Positions 19,300-29,334 of a DNA stretch of 64,000 nucleotides are shown here, in pieces; the stretch's first letter is position 1; every line of letters begins with the position of its first letter. The notes beneath the pieces are model-generated. The model was not told where the DNA came from, ran no database searches, and saw nothing but the letters and a program-made list of their open reading frames with translations. Origin of the DNA: Streptomyces sp. NBC_00459 (GTDB lineage: Bacteria; Actinomycetota; Actinomycetes; Streptomycetales; Streptomycetaceae); NCBI RefSeq assembly GCF_036013955.1, contig NZ_CP107903.1, positions 8,618,001-8,682,000 of the forward strand. Direction: 5' to 3'. The position numbers and the translations under genes are program-made.

Positions 19300-20594
19300 C
19301 AGGCCGTGAGAGAGTCGGCGAACATCCTCCGGCCGCCGAGGCCCTCGCGTTTCTCACCCGGCCGGGCCTCACCCGTCTCTGGACGGCGGCACGGACCCGG
19401 CTCGAACGCAACGGCCTCCAACCGGCCGGAACCATCAGACTCGAGCACCTGGACGCACAGGAGCGCGAGGCGTTGTCCCTCCTGCTGGCTCGACCGGTCA
19501 CCGGCCCCACCACCACGATCCGCCTGCAGGACCTGGACACCCGCCTGCGAACCAGCGCGGTCGGACGGGGCCTGGCCTCGACACTGGAGGAACTGGGGCC
19601 GTCCCTGACCGACCGCCGAGCGGTCCGCGACGCGGCGGCGGCCGAACGAGACGGCCTGTGGTCAGCGGCTCGGACCGAGGTGGAAGCCACGTCGCTGTCG
19701 GCCCAGCCCTGGACAGCACAGTGGCTGGAGGAGATACGACGCGGCGGCACACTCACCCGCCAGGATCCGAAGACCGCGGCGACCGTCATCACCCAGGCTG
19801 TCCAGATCCTGGCGATGCTCTTCCCCGGTACGGCCCCACGTTCCACCCCGACCACCTGGGGCCGCGGCGAACTGGCCACCCGGGCCACCGGCTCGGCCCA
19901 CGGCCTGGACGACGGCACGCTGCTGTCCCGGCTGGCCCTCCGTGGCATCGCGCTGGCGCACGGTGTCGAGCTCCCCGCGGATGCGCCCGCGCGCAGGGCC
20001 CTGTGGCGCATGGCCTCGGTCACCCCGGACGAGGTGTCCAGCACGGCGCTCACGTACGGCCTTCACCCCACCGGCGGCACTTGGCGGGAGGCGGCCCTGC
20101 GCGAGCGTGCCGACCACCACATGGAAACCCACCTGACCCTGCGCGAACTGCGCACACTGAGCCTGAGGATGCCGCCCGCCACCCACGTCCACGTCTGCGA
20201 GAACCCACGCGTGGTCGAGGCCGCGGCCGACACCGGCAGCACGGCACCCATGGTCTGCACCTCGGGGAGCGCCACGACGGTCGTTCTCACCCTCCTGGAC
20301 GCGCTGGCGGCATCCGGTTGCACCTTCGCCTACCACGGAGACTTCGACTGGCCCGGCATCGCGCTGGCCAACCGGATCATGCACCGGTACGGAGCCACAT
20401 CGTGGCGTATGCGAGCGGCCGACTACGAGTACCTTGCGACGCGCACGCAGGTGCGGGGCACGCCCCAGATGCCTCTAATCGGAACGCCGACCGAGGCGGT
20501 GTGGGACGCGGAACTGGCCCCCACCATGGACGCCCTGGGGATCGCCCTGCACGAGGAGGCCGCGCTGGATCTGCTTCTGGAGGACCTCGGGTGA
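19296..20594 (+). CDS. jetD: Wadjet TOPRIM nuclease, DUF2399 (TIGR02679) family
   Basis: Nuclease subunit of 432 residues that cuts plasmid DNA once the motor complex stalls. The C-terminal TOPRIM domain shows the conserved Glu in CENPRV (Glu302) and the DxD pair in YHGDFDWPG (residues 346-354), both needed for metal-dependent cleavage. The N-terminal half is a helical DUF3323-like arm. It overlaps the SMC gene by 4 bp. All four operon genes are intact, so the system is predicted functional. Confidence 0.9.
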   Translation: MTGRERVGEHPPAAEALAFLTRPGLTRLWTAARTRLERNGLQPAGTIRLEHLDAQEREALSLLLARPVTGPTTTIRLQDLDTRLRTSAVGRGLASTLEELGPSLTDRRAVRDAAAAERDGLWSAARTEVEATSLSAQPWTAQWLEEIRRGGTLTRQDPKTAATVITQAVQILAMLFPGTAPRSTPTTWGRGELATRATGSAHGLDDGTLLSRLALRGIALAHGVELPADAPARRALWRMASVTPDEVSSTALTYGLHPTGGTWREAALRERADHHMETHLTLRELRTLSLRMPPATHVHVCENPRVVEAAADTGSTAPMVCTSGSATTVVLTLLDALAASGCTFAYHGDFDWPGIALANRIMHRYGATSWRMRAADYEYLATRTQVRGTPQMPLIGTPTEAVWDAELAPTMDALGIALHEEAALDLLLEDLG

Positions 20595-20950
20595 AGGCTC
20601 CGGCCGACGGCTGACCCGTACGCCGCAGCGGGCGTTCGGCAGGGCGCCGAGGCGGCCGTGCCCGCGGCATCGGCAGTGGTTGCTCGGGCGGAACCAGGGA
20701 GGTACGCCCCGCATGAGCCGACGACCTCCTCCCGCAGACGAGCAGGCTTGCCGCAGCGGGCAGAGCTGTTTGGTCGTGAGCCGCTCGCCACCACGACGGC
20801 GGCAGACCTGATGCTGTGTCGGTTGCCGGCAGAGCGGACCAGATGCTCGCACCGGTCGAAGGGGGGTGTGAGCACCCGACGCCCTGGTTGGTGTCCCACT
20901 GAAGATCGCCGGCCTGCTGGCAGGGACGCCCCGGCCCAGAAGATGGCCAG
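20595..20950. other. Gap downstream of the Wadjet operon
   Basis: Open frames exist on both strands but none resembles a known protein. It is probably degraded DNA including the lost 5' part of the methylase relic that follows. No strong terminator hairpin was seen. Confidence 0.35.
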
Positions 20951-21733
20951 GCCCTTCCGTACACGTGCACGTACCGCAAGGCGGGCCGCCGTATCCGCGC
21001 CGAGCTCGTGCGGCGGGGCATCCTCACCCAGGTCGTCGCCCTTCCGGCGGGCACGGCGGCCTCGCATGCGCTTCCCGTCCACCTCTGGCACCTGCGTCGC
21101 CCCCGGACGCTGGGGGATGCCGTCACCAGTGTCCGCATGGTCGATCTGACGGCGAGCGATCCGGACGGCTCACTGGAACCGGGTCCCGAGCAGACGGCGG
21201 ACGTTCCCCTGATCGATCTGCTCGACGATGCCGTGGACATCACTCCCGGCCGTCATGTCGAGGACTCCCATCGTGACTACACGGTTGAGTACCAGACCCT
21301 GCGGCGGGAGCTGACCGAGCAGGCGAGGCTGTTGGCGGAGTTGCTGCCGGTGTTGGTCGAGGGCGATGGCCCGAGCGCTCTGGACGGACCTACCGTCAGC
21401 GTCGCCGACCTCGCGCGCGCAGGGCTTGTCGAGTACGGCGAACCGGAACCGGTCTCGATCAGCGACCAGCTCGACACCGACTACCTTCAGGGCTTCCTGC
21501 GCAGCGCGGCCAACACGCGGCGCTCCACGAGCACCAGCGGCACCTTCCGTCTCGACGGCAAGGGCGCCCGGATCCCGCAGATGGACATCACCGAGCAACG
21601 GAGGTACGGAGCGGCCTTCCGCGCGCTTCAGGAGTTCGAGGAGCGGGCGCGGCGAGTGGTGGAGCTGAGTCGGGACGCGGCGGCACTGGCCAGGGACGGG
21701 CTCGGCAACGGCGCGCTCGCCCCGGACAGCTGA
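20951..21733 (+). pseudogene. C-terminal relic of an N-6 DNA methylase
   Basis: The in-frame reading contains RRIRAELVRRGILTQVVALP and GTAASHALPVHLWHLRRP, the C-terminal end of the catalytic domain of streptomycete N-6 adenine methylases, followed by the usual target-recognition-like tail (about 240 residues). The NPPY motif, SAM-binding motif and N-terminal domains are gone. Part of the tail could still be translated from GTG 21008 or ATG 21137, but without a catalytic site. It suggests a modification-based system once sat beside the Wadjet operon. Confidence 0.6.
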
Positions 21734-21772
21734 CGGGGAGCGTCACATTGCCGGCCCTGTACGTCTGTTCGG

Positions 21773-23897
21773 TCACGGCACGAACGAACTGGCCGACCCG
21801 CTCCACGTCACGGCCAAAGCCTCCCGCGCACGTGTGCACGCCACGAACAGCAGGCACCGCTCCCGTAGCAGATCCGAGTCATGCTGCAGCGCGTCAACAG
21901 TGGCCGGTGTCACCTCGCGGGCGAACGGCACCGCGGTTGCCGTCACTCCCAGGACGGTGACGCAGCGGAACTCCAGCCCCTTCATGGCGTGCATGGTGGC
22001 AAGCCGCACCCCGTCCGCGCCGGGCCCCGGGTTGTCCCTGACCCGGACCACCGGGATCCCGGCCGTGGTCAACTTGTCGTACGCCTTGTCGAGCAGCACG
22101 TTGAAGCGGGCGCACACCCCGATCTCCGACGGCCGGATGCCTTGGCCGATCCAGCCCTCGACGCGTTCGACGAGCGCCGCGACCTCAGCCTGTTCGGAGC
22201 CGTACCCGTCCACGTGGGGTCTCCGGCCGTGCAGCAGGGAGCGGTAACCGGCGAGGCTGTCGCTTCCCTCGCCGCCCAGGTCGTCGACCGACACCGGGCT
22301 GAGGAGTCCGGTCGACCAGACGAGGATCTCCTCCGTGGAGCGGTAGTTGATGCGCAGACGGTGGGTGCGGCCGGTCACCGAGATGCCCAGGGAGCCGAGC
22401 GACACCTTCGAGTCGTAGATGCGCTGGTGCGGGTCGCCCGTGATGAACAGGTCGTCACTGCTGGGTGCCACCGCGCCACGCAGGACACGCCACTGCGCCG
22501 GGTGCAGATCTTGTGCCTCGTCGACCACGACGTGATCGTGCGTGGGCACCGATCCGGCCAGGAGGTCGGCCGCACGCGCACACACTTTGAGATGCGTGGT
22601 GGCCTTCTGGGCGCGCAGCATCGACTCGAACAACTCGACGGCGGACCACAGTTGATCGCGTCGCGCCGATGGCAGCGCGCTGCCGCGCCCGCGTCGAAGG
22701 GCGTTGCGGTAGGCGTCAGGCGTGCGCAGGTCCTGGGTGAGTACGACGTGTCGGTACTCCTGAGCCAGGAACTGCTCCGTCCACGGCACCCCCAGTTGCT
22801 TGACGACACGCTGCCACAGCTGCCGTTCCTCCCGATCGTTGATGGGGGAGGGGGCTTTGCCGTCGAGGCGGGTCACGACGCCGTGTGCGTAGGCGTTGAC
22901 CGTGGTCACGTCGACACGGCCGAGCAACGCGTCGTCGCCGTCGAGGAGCAGGGACAGGTTCTCGCGCAGTGAGCCGGCCAGGGCGTTCGTGTACGTGGTC
23001 AGCAGGACGCGGGTGTCGGGCGAGCGAGTGAGGAGATGCTTGACGCGGTGCAGGGCCGCGACCGTCTTACCCGTGCCGGGCCACCGGTGATCTGGACCGG
23101 GCCGCCGTAGGACACCCGGTAGGCGACGCGCGCTGCGAAGGGTGCAGGAACACCCGCCAGGCCGTGAACGGCTTCTCCAGGATGTCCGCGAGCTCATCGG
23201 GGCCAGTGACCAGGGTGATGCGGTTCGCGGTGTTCGCGATGGCGACGGCGAGGCTCTCGTCGGGGTCGGGGCCCGCACCGACCGGACGGCGAACGGCGAC
23301 CACGTCCCGGTACACCTCGTCGGGGCCGAACCCCTCCGCGAGGTATTGGAGCACCTCGCACTGGTCCTCCGGCAGCAGTGTCTCGAACGCCTTGAGCTGT
23401 GCTTTGTCGATGATGGTCCGCGCGGCACGCAACACCTGGTCGTCGATGCCGAGTTCCCGCAGCACGGTTTCCGAGTACTTGGCGAGGAGCAGGGAGTCGG
23501 CGGCCGCGGCTGCCTTCTCCAGGGCCGGGGTCAATTGCTCGATGGCGGTCACGTTGCGGACTTCGAGCGCGCGAGTCGCGGAGTTCGTCGTGTACAGCCG
23601 CTTGGCGGCCCAGGTGTACGCGTCATCGTGCCGTACGACGTTGACGAGCAGGAACACATCACTGCCGTCGTCCGGGGCGAGGACGACACCGCGCCAGAAG
23701 TCGTTGATACGGATGGTCCGCATGCGCCCGTCCTGCGCGTTCTGCACGGACTCCAGGTGGAGCCCCTTGTCCGCGTGCAGTTCGGGCACGGAGAGCAGCT
23801 GGAACTTCTGCATCGCCTTGCGCACGCCTACCTTGACGCGCTTGTCCAGGACGTCCTAGCTCTCCCAGAAGCTGTTGGCGAACGCGAGCTGCGGCAC
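21773..23897 (-). pseudogene. UvrD/Rep-like DNA helicase, inactivated by nonsense and frameshifts
   Basis: Superfamily 1 helicase of about 700 codons starting at GTG 23897 (VPQLAFANSFWES). A TAG at 23856-23858 replaces the Tyr expected in SYDVLDK. Near 23100-23120 the frame is then broken twice within about 50 bp: two extra bases before VAYRVSY, and one base missing inside the Walker A codons (GGPGTGKT). Downstream motifs are preserved in the other frame: TTYTNALAG (Ia), VDEAQDLHPAQ (II), TGDPHQRIYD (III), NYRSTEEIL (IV), ATMHAMKGLEF (V) and CTRAREAL (VI). It lies directly upstream of an McrC gene on the same strand. Confidence 0.82.
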
Positions 23898-23937
23898 GAG
23901 GTGAACTCCCCACCCTGGACGGACACTCCGCAGTCGA

Positions 23938-25182
23938 TCATACGCGCGGGGTGTTCACCAGCCGCTGGGCCACCTCGTCGATGTCCGTGAGCAGCCCGGG
24001 GGGTTCCTGGTCCAGGTCGAGGGCGTGTTGATGAATGACGATGCCCGCGTGGCGCACCTGGTGTGCGGCGTGTGGGGCATTGCCCTTCGCATAGACCAGG
24101 TGCCCTTCGCGCAGGCCGAGGGCCGTGCAGTACGCCAGCATCTGGTACAGGTCGGCGTCGGGATATCCACCTGGTCGCTCGGCCTTGTACTTGGCGTCCA
24201 CCACGGCACACGGGGTGCCGTTCGGCTCGTACAGCACGAAGTCCGGCCTCATGCGGATCGTGGCGGCCTCGTCGAGGTGGTGGGAGTCCTGGAGGCGGGC
24301 CGTGTGTCCGCCCGAGCTCCGGCCCTGGCCCTGGAAGATCTCCCGTAGGGCGGTCGTCACGAAGTCCTCGAAGAGCTTGTTCATATCGAAGAGGAAGCCG
24401 TCGATGCGCAGATCGCCGGGGATGTGTTCGACGGAGGCGCCGTCCAGGACGACTCGCGAGAGACGCAGGGCCTGGTGGTAGCGGGAGTTGAGGCGGGTGG
24501 GACGCCAGTCGGGGATTGGCTGTCCGCGCACGATCGCCGTGACGTCCGTCAGGCGGGCGCGCTGGTGCAGCAGCCTGCGGCGTACGTCGCTCGGTATGCC
24601 GGACAGGCGAAGGAGCCGTTCGACGGCCGCGCGTAGGATACGGTTCTCCGCGATGTCGGTGGTGAACTCGTCGTACGCCACCTCGATCGGCAGCATCGCC
24701 CCGAAGCGCCGCCGTATCTGTTCTGCCTCTCTGATCCGGCCGCGGACGACGAGTGCGGATTCCTCGGTCGCCCTATAACCCTGCAACAGGCCCTGTCGCA
24801 GGGCCCGGTCCACCTGCCGTTCCACTGCGTGGGCGAGCGCCGGCAGCAGATCGCGGTGCTCGGCGACCTCGACCTCGCCGTTTCGCCAACTCCTCCTCGG
24901 ATCAAGGCTGTAGCCGAGCAGGAAGAAGAGCCGGATAATGGGCACCTTGGGCGTGATGCGCACGGTGACCGGTCCGCCGCCGCCCGGTGCTGTGACGGCC
25001 ACGGCCCCGACCTTGCTGCCGGCCCGCAGCAACCAGTGCCCCGGCGTGTATGGGTCGGGGGTCGCGTCCACGATGTCGGAAGCGGCAAGGGCACGGCCGA
25101 CCGCATCCGGCAGGACGAGACGACTCGCCGACGCGTGCTCGACCAGTTCGACGGAGCTCGGGGCGTCTACCGCGGATGTCAC
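23938..25182 (-). CDS. mcrC: McrC-family restriction nuclease subunit (system 1)
   Basis: Nuclease partner of an McrB-type GTPase, 414 residues. The N-terminal beta-rich part has the ITPKVPIIRLFFLL motif of the family. A helical middle contains VRGRIREAEQIRRRFG and FTTDIAENRILRAA. The PD-(D/E)xK core ends in RMRPDFVLY and VVDAKYK (Asp and Lys catalytic). In E. coli McrBC this pair cleaves DNA between modified cytosines. It overlaps the upstream mcrB-like gene by 4 bp. No missing catalytic residue was noted. Confidence 0.9.
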   Translation of the reverse strand: MTSAVDAPSSVELVEHASASRLVLPDAVGRALAASDIVDATPDPYTPGHWLLRAGSKVGAVAVTAPGGGGPVTVRITPKVPIIRLFFLLGYSLDPRRSWRNGEVEVAEHRDLLPALAHAVERQVDRALRQGLLQGYRATEESALVVRGRIREAEQIRRRFGAMLPIEVAYDEFTTDIAENRILRAAVERLLRLSGIPSDVRRRLLHQRARLTDVTAIVRGQPIPDWRPTRLNSRYHQALRLSRVVLDGASVEHIPGDLRIDGFLFDMNKLFEDFVTTALREIFQGQGRSSGGHTARLQDSHHLDEAATIRMRPDFVLYEPNGTPCAVVDAKYKAERPGGYPDADLYQMLAYCTALGLREGHLVYAKGNAPHAAHQVRHAGIVIHQHALDLDQEPPGLLTDIDEVAQRLVNTPRV

Positions 25183-27026
25183 CCCAGCGACTCCCGCAGC
25201 GCGGCCAGCCCGTACCGCTTCTCGATGTCCACACCTTCCCCGTAGTGATGCTCCTCCATCAGTGGGAGGATCTTCGTCCGCCAGGTCCGCTCCAGGCCGC
25301 CCTCCCGGTAGACGCCCTTCTTCATCAGGTACGAGGGCCCGATACGGAAATCGGGATCGTCGATACGGGAGTTGAGCGCCTCCAGCAGGTCGGCGGGCTC
25401 CGCGTCCTTGCCCTCCTTGGCCAGCCAGCGGCGCAGCAGACCGCGTGTCGGCTCCGTACGCGGCGACAGTTCGACGAAGGCGAAGCGGCGGCGCATCGCC
25501 GCGTCCACGAGGGCGATGGACCGGTCGGCGGTGTTCATCGTGCCGATGACGAACAGATTCGGCGGCAGCGCGAAGTCGTCGCCGGAGTAGGTCAGCCGAA
25601 CCGACTTGTTGCGGTACTCCAGCAGGAAGTACAGCTCGCCGAAGACCTTCGCCAGGTTGGCCCGGTTGATCTCGTCGATGATCAGGAAGTGCGGGATGTG
25701 CCGGTTCCCCTCGCGGGAGGCCAGGTCGGCGAGTTCGCGCAGCGGGCCCGCGGTGAGCCGGAAGGCGACCTCTCTGGTCTGCGGGTCCTCCTGGGGCCGG
25801 AAGCCCTCGAAGAAGTCCTCGTAGGCGTACGACGGGTGGAACTGGACCAACTTGACCTGCTCGGGCCCGCCGCCGAGGAACTCGGCCAGTTTCAGCGCGA
25901 GGTAGGTCTTGCCGGTGCCGGGCGGCCCGAACAGCACCAACTGCCGTTCATCCGAAAGGAGTTCACGCACCTCGCGCAGCCACGCGACCTCATGCACGAG
26001 GAACTCGCCCGCCAGCTCGTCCGTGGGCTCGGGCAGTTCGAGCTCACGGCGGGCGACGATCGCCGGGATCTCGACGCTCGGATCCCGGTCTATGGCTTTG
26101 GCCTCCTCCGTCAGCTCTTCGTCGCTTCGGCCCAGCCCGTCGACGAGGGCTTGGACGGGGGTCAGGTCGACGACGTCGTGCTGGATCGAAAGCTTCTGCT
26201 GGAGAGCCTCCGGCAACTCGTCGTACGGGACTCCGGCGGGCCTCCACCTGGCCCTCCGGCGCAGATTGGACAGTCCGCCCTCGGACTCGACCTGCTCGGC
26301 CTCACCGGTGACCGTGCCCACGTACAACTGCCCGTCGGAAATGGCGCAGAGGGTGTCACCCAACCGCATCTGGGTCAGGAAAGAGTGCAACTCGTCGACC
26401 ATGGCCTGCTTCTGGCTGTACGAGGTGGTGGCGTCATACCCCTCCTGTACGAACCGTCGCAGCACGCTCTTGGTGGGGTCCGCCTCGTCCACCTGCGGCA
26501 GATGAGTGGCCGAGAGCGTCACCCACCCGTCGGGCACCCACAGTCGCTTCACCAGGTCCCGCCCGGACACGTTGGAGCCCCGCACCAGCCAGGTTTTATG
26601 GGCAGTGCGCCACGAGCTCCCGAGGTAGTCGACGAGCGGGAAGCCCTCTTCCGTACGCCATTGCGCCAAGCCGTCAGTGCTGCGCCCCGCCACCACGGAG
26701 GCGGCCGCGGAGGGGGAGTTGCACTCGATGTCCCGTGTCGTCTCCCAGAAATCCGGCCACCGGTCCGACTCTCTACGGATACCGCCGTCCGCCACCAGCC
26801 TCTCCCGCTGGGCCGCTGGGTACGGCGGGATGCCGGGGGTCTCCTCGGGATGCACGGGAGAGCCGGCGAGGACGAGGAACTTCAGGCTCCCGTTCATACC
26901 TTTCTCGGGCAGCACCAGCCCCCGGGCCTGTGGCCCTCCGTTCGGCAGGGTCAGCAGGAACTCCGGATACACCGTGGCGGCCCCGCCCTGCGCCGCTTCC
27001 GGGCGGGCCTCGTCTCGCTCGTTCAC
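25179..27026 (-). CDS. mcrB: McrB-like AAA+ GTPase (system 1)
   Basis: AAA+ motor of 615 residues. Walker A GPPGTGKT is at about residues 367-374, Walker B FLIIDEINRA near 450, and the McrB hallmark GTMNTADRSIALVDAAMRRR near 505 (sensor 1 and arginine finger). The N-terminal 300 residues are unlike the E. coli McrB 5mC-binding domain and probably decide target choice. GTG 27026 is chosen because GAGGAG lies 8 bases upstream; GTG 27047 is possible. It is translationally coupled to mcrC. The target (5mC, 5hmC, phosphorothioate or other) cannot be told from the sequence. Confidence 0.9.
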   Translation of the reverse strand: MNERDEARPEAAQGGAATVYPEFLLTLPNGGPQARGLVLPEKGMNGSLKFLVLAGSPVHPEETPGIPPYPAAQRERLVADGGIRRESDRWPDFWETTRDIECNSPSAAASVVAGRSTDGLAQWRTEEGFPLVDYLGSSWRTAHKTWLVRGSNVSGRDLVKRLWVPDGWVTLSATHLPQVDEADPTKSVLRRFVQEGYDATTSYSQKQAMVDELHSFLTQMRLGDTLCAISDGQLYVGTVTGEAEQVESEGGLSNLRRRARWRPAGVPYDELPEALQQKLSIQHDVVDLTPVQALVDGLGRSDEELTEEAKAIDRDPSVEIPAIVARRELELPEPTDELAGEFLVHEVAWLREVRELLSDERQLVLFGPPGTGKTYLALKLAEFLGGGPEQVKLVQFHPSYAYEDFFEGFRPQEDPQTREVAFRLTAGPLRELADLASREGNRHIPHFLIIDEINRANLAKVFGELYFLLEYRNKSVRLTYSGDDFALPPNLFVIGTMNTADRSIALVDAAMRRRFAFVELSPRTEPTRGLLRRWLAKEGKDAEPADLLEALNSRIDDPDFRIGPSYLMKKGVYREGGLERTWRTKILPLMEEHHYGEGVDIEKRYGLAALRESLG

Positions 27027-27253
27027 TCCCGCTCCTCGCCCCGGCACCCGACGGCGCTCAGACTTCCCGATCCACTCCGCGCGACCCTACCCGCGGGGTA
27101 CGACAACTGGCGCTCGCCGCGGATCGACGCCTCAGGTCATGGTGGTGCTCTGGCGTGATGCACCAGACGATCGAGCCACTGAGGCGTCGCCGCAATGCGT
27201 ATAAGGACGTTCCCGTACCTCCGCCGACGCGACAGACCGTGCCGATACGGCTT

Positions 27254-27706
27254 TCAGAGGTCGTCGGGGAGCAGGCGGAAGGAGGGCTGCCCGGTCAGTG
27301 GCCGCATCATGCGGAAGTGGGCGTCCGTCGTGAAGACATCGGCCGTCTGGAAGGCCGCCGCCAGGGCAACGTTCATCGCGTCCGCCAGACCCACTCCCGC
27401 ACCGCCGTCCGCGTCGACGTACCCGCGCATCACCGCCATGGCGCTTCTCAGATGCGGTGCGGTGTCGGGGACCTCGAACCGGCGGGCCTCCGCCTGGCCG
27501 GTAATGAAGTCCAGCGCGTTCATGGCGGCCTTGGCGCCGACTCGTGAGGTCAGCAGGTAGTCCAGTTCGGTGAGCACCATGGGTGAGACCACGAGGTGCC
27601 CAGTTCGCGCGAGAGCTTCTCGGTGGGCGGAGTGGCGGGGGTCCTTCGGTGTGAACAGTCGGTACAGGGCGTTCGTGTCGGCGATGGCGACCGGGATGTC
27701 AGGCAT
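27254..27706 (-). CDS. PIN domain toxin, VapC-like
   Basis: Ribonuclease of 150 residues. The four acidic PIN positions are visible: Asp in VAIADTNALYR near residue 10, Glu in LTELDYLL near 45, Asp in GLADAMNVALA near 108 and Asp in FTTDAHFRMM near 127. PIN toxins cut tRNA or rRNA. ATG 27706 overlaps the upstream antitoxin gene by 8 bp, the usual layout; GTG 27715 is an alternative. Confidence 0.87.
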   Translation of the reverse strand: MPDIPVAIADTNALYRLFTPKDPRHSAHREALARTGHLVVSPMVLTELDYLLTSRVGAKAAMNALDFITGQAEARRFEVPDTAPHLRSAMAVMRGYVDADGGAGVGLADAMNVALAAAFQTADVFTTDAHFRMMRPLTGQPSFRLLPDDL

Positions 27707-27986
27707 CGGCCCCACCGGTCACGGTTTCGCCCATCCCCCGTAGCGTCCCCTCGATCTCTTCGTCGTCGAGCACGGGACCGCCCAGGTCCGGGATGTCCAG
27801 CTCGCCCATGGGGTCGGTGCGGAACGGGTACGCGGGTCGGCCAGTCAGCGCACCGCGGGGCACGATGTCCCCTATCGGGACGCCGTCCTTCGTGATGGTC
27901 ACTGTCTCCCCGGCCGCCACTCGGGCCAGGACACGCGATGTCTGCTGGTTGAGCTCCCTCAGCGGGACCTCCGCGCTGTCACTCAT
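27699..27986 (-). CDS. Phd/YefM-family antitoxin of the PIN toxin
   Basis: Antitoxin of 95 residues. The N-terminal Phd/YefM DNA-binding fold reads EVPLRELNQQTSRVLARV then GETVTITKDGVPIGDIVP. The acidic C-terminus (LDDEEIEGTLRGMGE) would wrap the toxin. It is first in a two-gene operon likely autoregulated through the AT-rich stretch just upstream (about 27987-28015). Confidence 0.87.
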   Translation of the reverse strand: MSDSAEVPLRELNQQTSRVLARVAAGETVTITKDGVPIGDIVPRGALTGRPAYPFRTDPMGELDIPDLGGPVLDDEEIEGTLRGMGETVTGGADA

Positions 27987-28086
27987 CTCTTCACTGTACT
28001 ACTCGTTCTACACACTGACGCCGCGACCGTTCGGCAGTCATGCAGGTACGTGCCCATGCCGGGCGTATCGGTCCGGGTGTCGGTAC

Positions 28087-29334
28087 TCAACGCAGCGCTG
28101 ACCGGATCCATGTGCCGGCTTCCTCGGGGCGCCCATGGGTGTCGATGCCGAGGACGTGGATGATGCCCAACAGGCCCCTGGGGCCGCGCACCTGGAGGGT
28201 CCGCTGGGCGTGACTGCCCGGCTGGGGATGGACGATGACGGCGAGCGGGGCGTCGGCGGCCGCGTAGCCGCTGCCGTAGGTGAGGAGCTGGTGGACATCG
28301 GCCGCGCCCACGCCGTGGCGGTCGTAGCGCTTGTACTTGGCGTCCACGGGCAGCAGCGTGCGTTGTGCCGTGTCGTGGCTTGGAAGTCCTGGAAGGCTGA
28401 GCAGGAGATCGGGCCGGAAGGCCGAGGCGTTGCCCAGGTCTCCGCGGACGGTGATGCCGACGCCGCTTCCGCCGGGTACGGCGTGGCCGCCGTGCGGGCC
28501 GACGGCCTCGGTGCCGAGACGGCGGACGACGGCTTCCCAGAGCGCGGGCATCGCGAGCAGGAGACCGTCCGCCGTGGTGCCGTGATCGGTGAGCAGGTCG
28601 GTCACACCTCCACCGCGCAGTAGGAGGCGGGCCCAGGTGTGGGCGGGCCGGTAGCGGGCGTTGAGGCGGGTGTAGTGGGTGCGGTCCAGGGTGCGGAGTG
28701 CCGCGGCCGGGGTCGGGGCCTGCGGAAAGGCGCCGGCGGCGTTGTGCAGGGCGCGCGCAAGGTCGGGACTGGCGGTCAGGGTGAGAGCTGCCTTCAGCGC
28801 GCTCCCCAGAACGCGGTTGTCCCAGATGTCCGCCTCCCGGTCGAAGGTGCGGATGTGCAGCTGGTCCAGTTGCCCGTAGCGGCGGGTGGCCTGGGCGGCG
28901 ACGTCCAGGCGTCCCCGGAGCACCGGTTCGACACTCCTGTGGCGCACGTAGTCCCGGCGCAGTCCCTCCCGCAGCAGCCGCTCGCACTGGTCGAGCAGGG
29001 CGGCGGCGACCAGGTCGGCGTAACCGTCGGGGCCGGTGGCCCACCGCCTGGCCGTCGCCGGGACGGGCGTGCCGAGGGCGTAGGCGAGCCAGCTCATGAG
29101 CTGCTCTCCCGGAATGGCGAACTTGGGTGTGATGACCACGCGGACACGGTCCAGGACCAGAACTCCGACGGTCGCGTCGGCCTTGAGCCGCCACCCGGTG
29201 CGCTCGCTGGTCAGGGTGAGGCAGCCCCGTGCCTGGAGGGCGTGCAGGCGGTCGACGTCCCGAGGAGTGAGCTGATCGGGTTCCAGCGAGGCGGACTCGT
29301 ACTCGCCGAGCTGGACCGGCGTGCGGTCAGGCAT
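28087..29334 (-). CDS. McrC-family restriction nuclease subunit (system 2)
   Basis: Second McrC homologue, 415 residues and clearly different from the first. It has the ITPKFAIPGEQLMSWLAYALG family segment near residue 70, LRGRLDVAAQATRRYGQ in the middle, and a PD-(D/E)xK end: FRPDLLLSLPG then LLPVDAKYKRYD. Its start overlaps the upstream AAA+ gene by 8 bp. There are no internal stops. Confidence 0.88.
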   Translation of the reverse strand: MPDRTPVQLGEYESASLEPDQLTPRDVDRLHALQARGCLTLTSERTGWRLKADATVGVLVLDRVRVVITPKFAIPGEQLMSWLAYALGTPVPATARRWATGPDGYADLVAAALLDQCERLLREGLRRDYVRHRSVEPVLRGRLDVAAQATRRYGQLDQLHIRTFDREADIWDNRVLGSALKAALTLTASPDLARALHNAAGAFPQAPTPAAALRTLDRTHYTRLNARYRPAHTWARLLLRGGGVTDLLTDHGTTADGLLLAMPALWEAVVRRLGTEAVGPHGGHAVPGGSGVGITVRGDLGNASAFRPDLLLSLPGLPSHDTAQRTLLPVDAKYKRYDRHGVGAADVHQLLTYGSGYAAADAPLAVIVHPQPGSHAQRTLQVRGPRGLLGIIHVLGIDTHGRPEEAGTWIRSALR

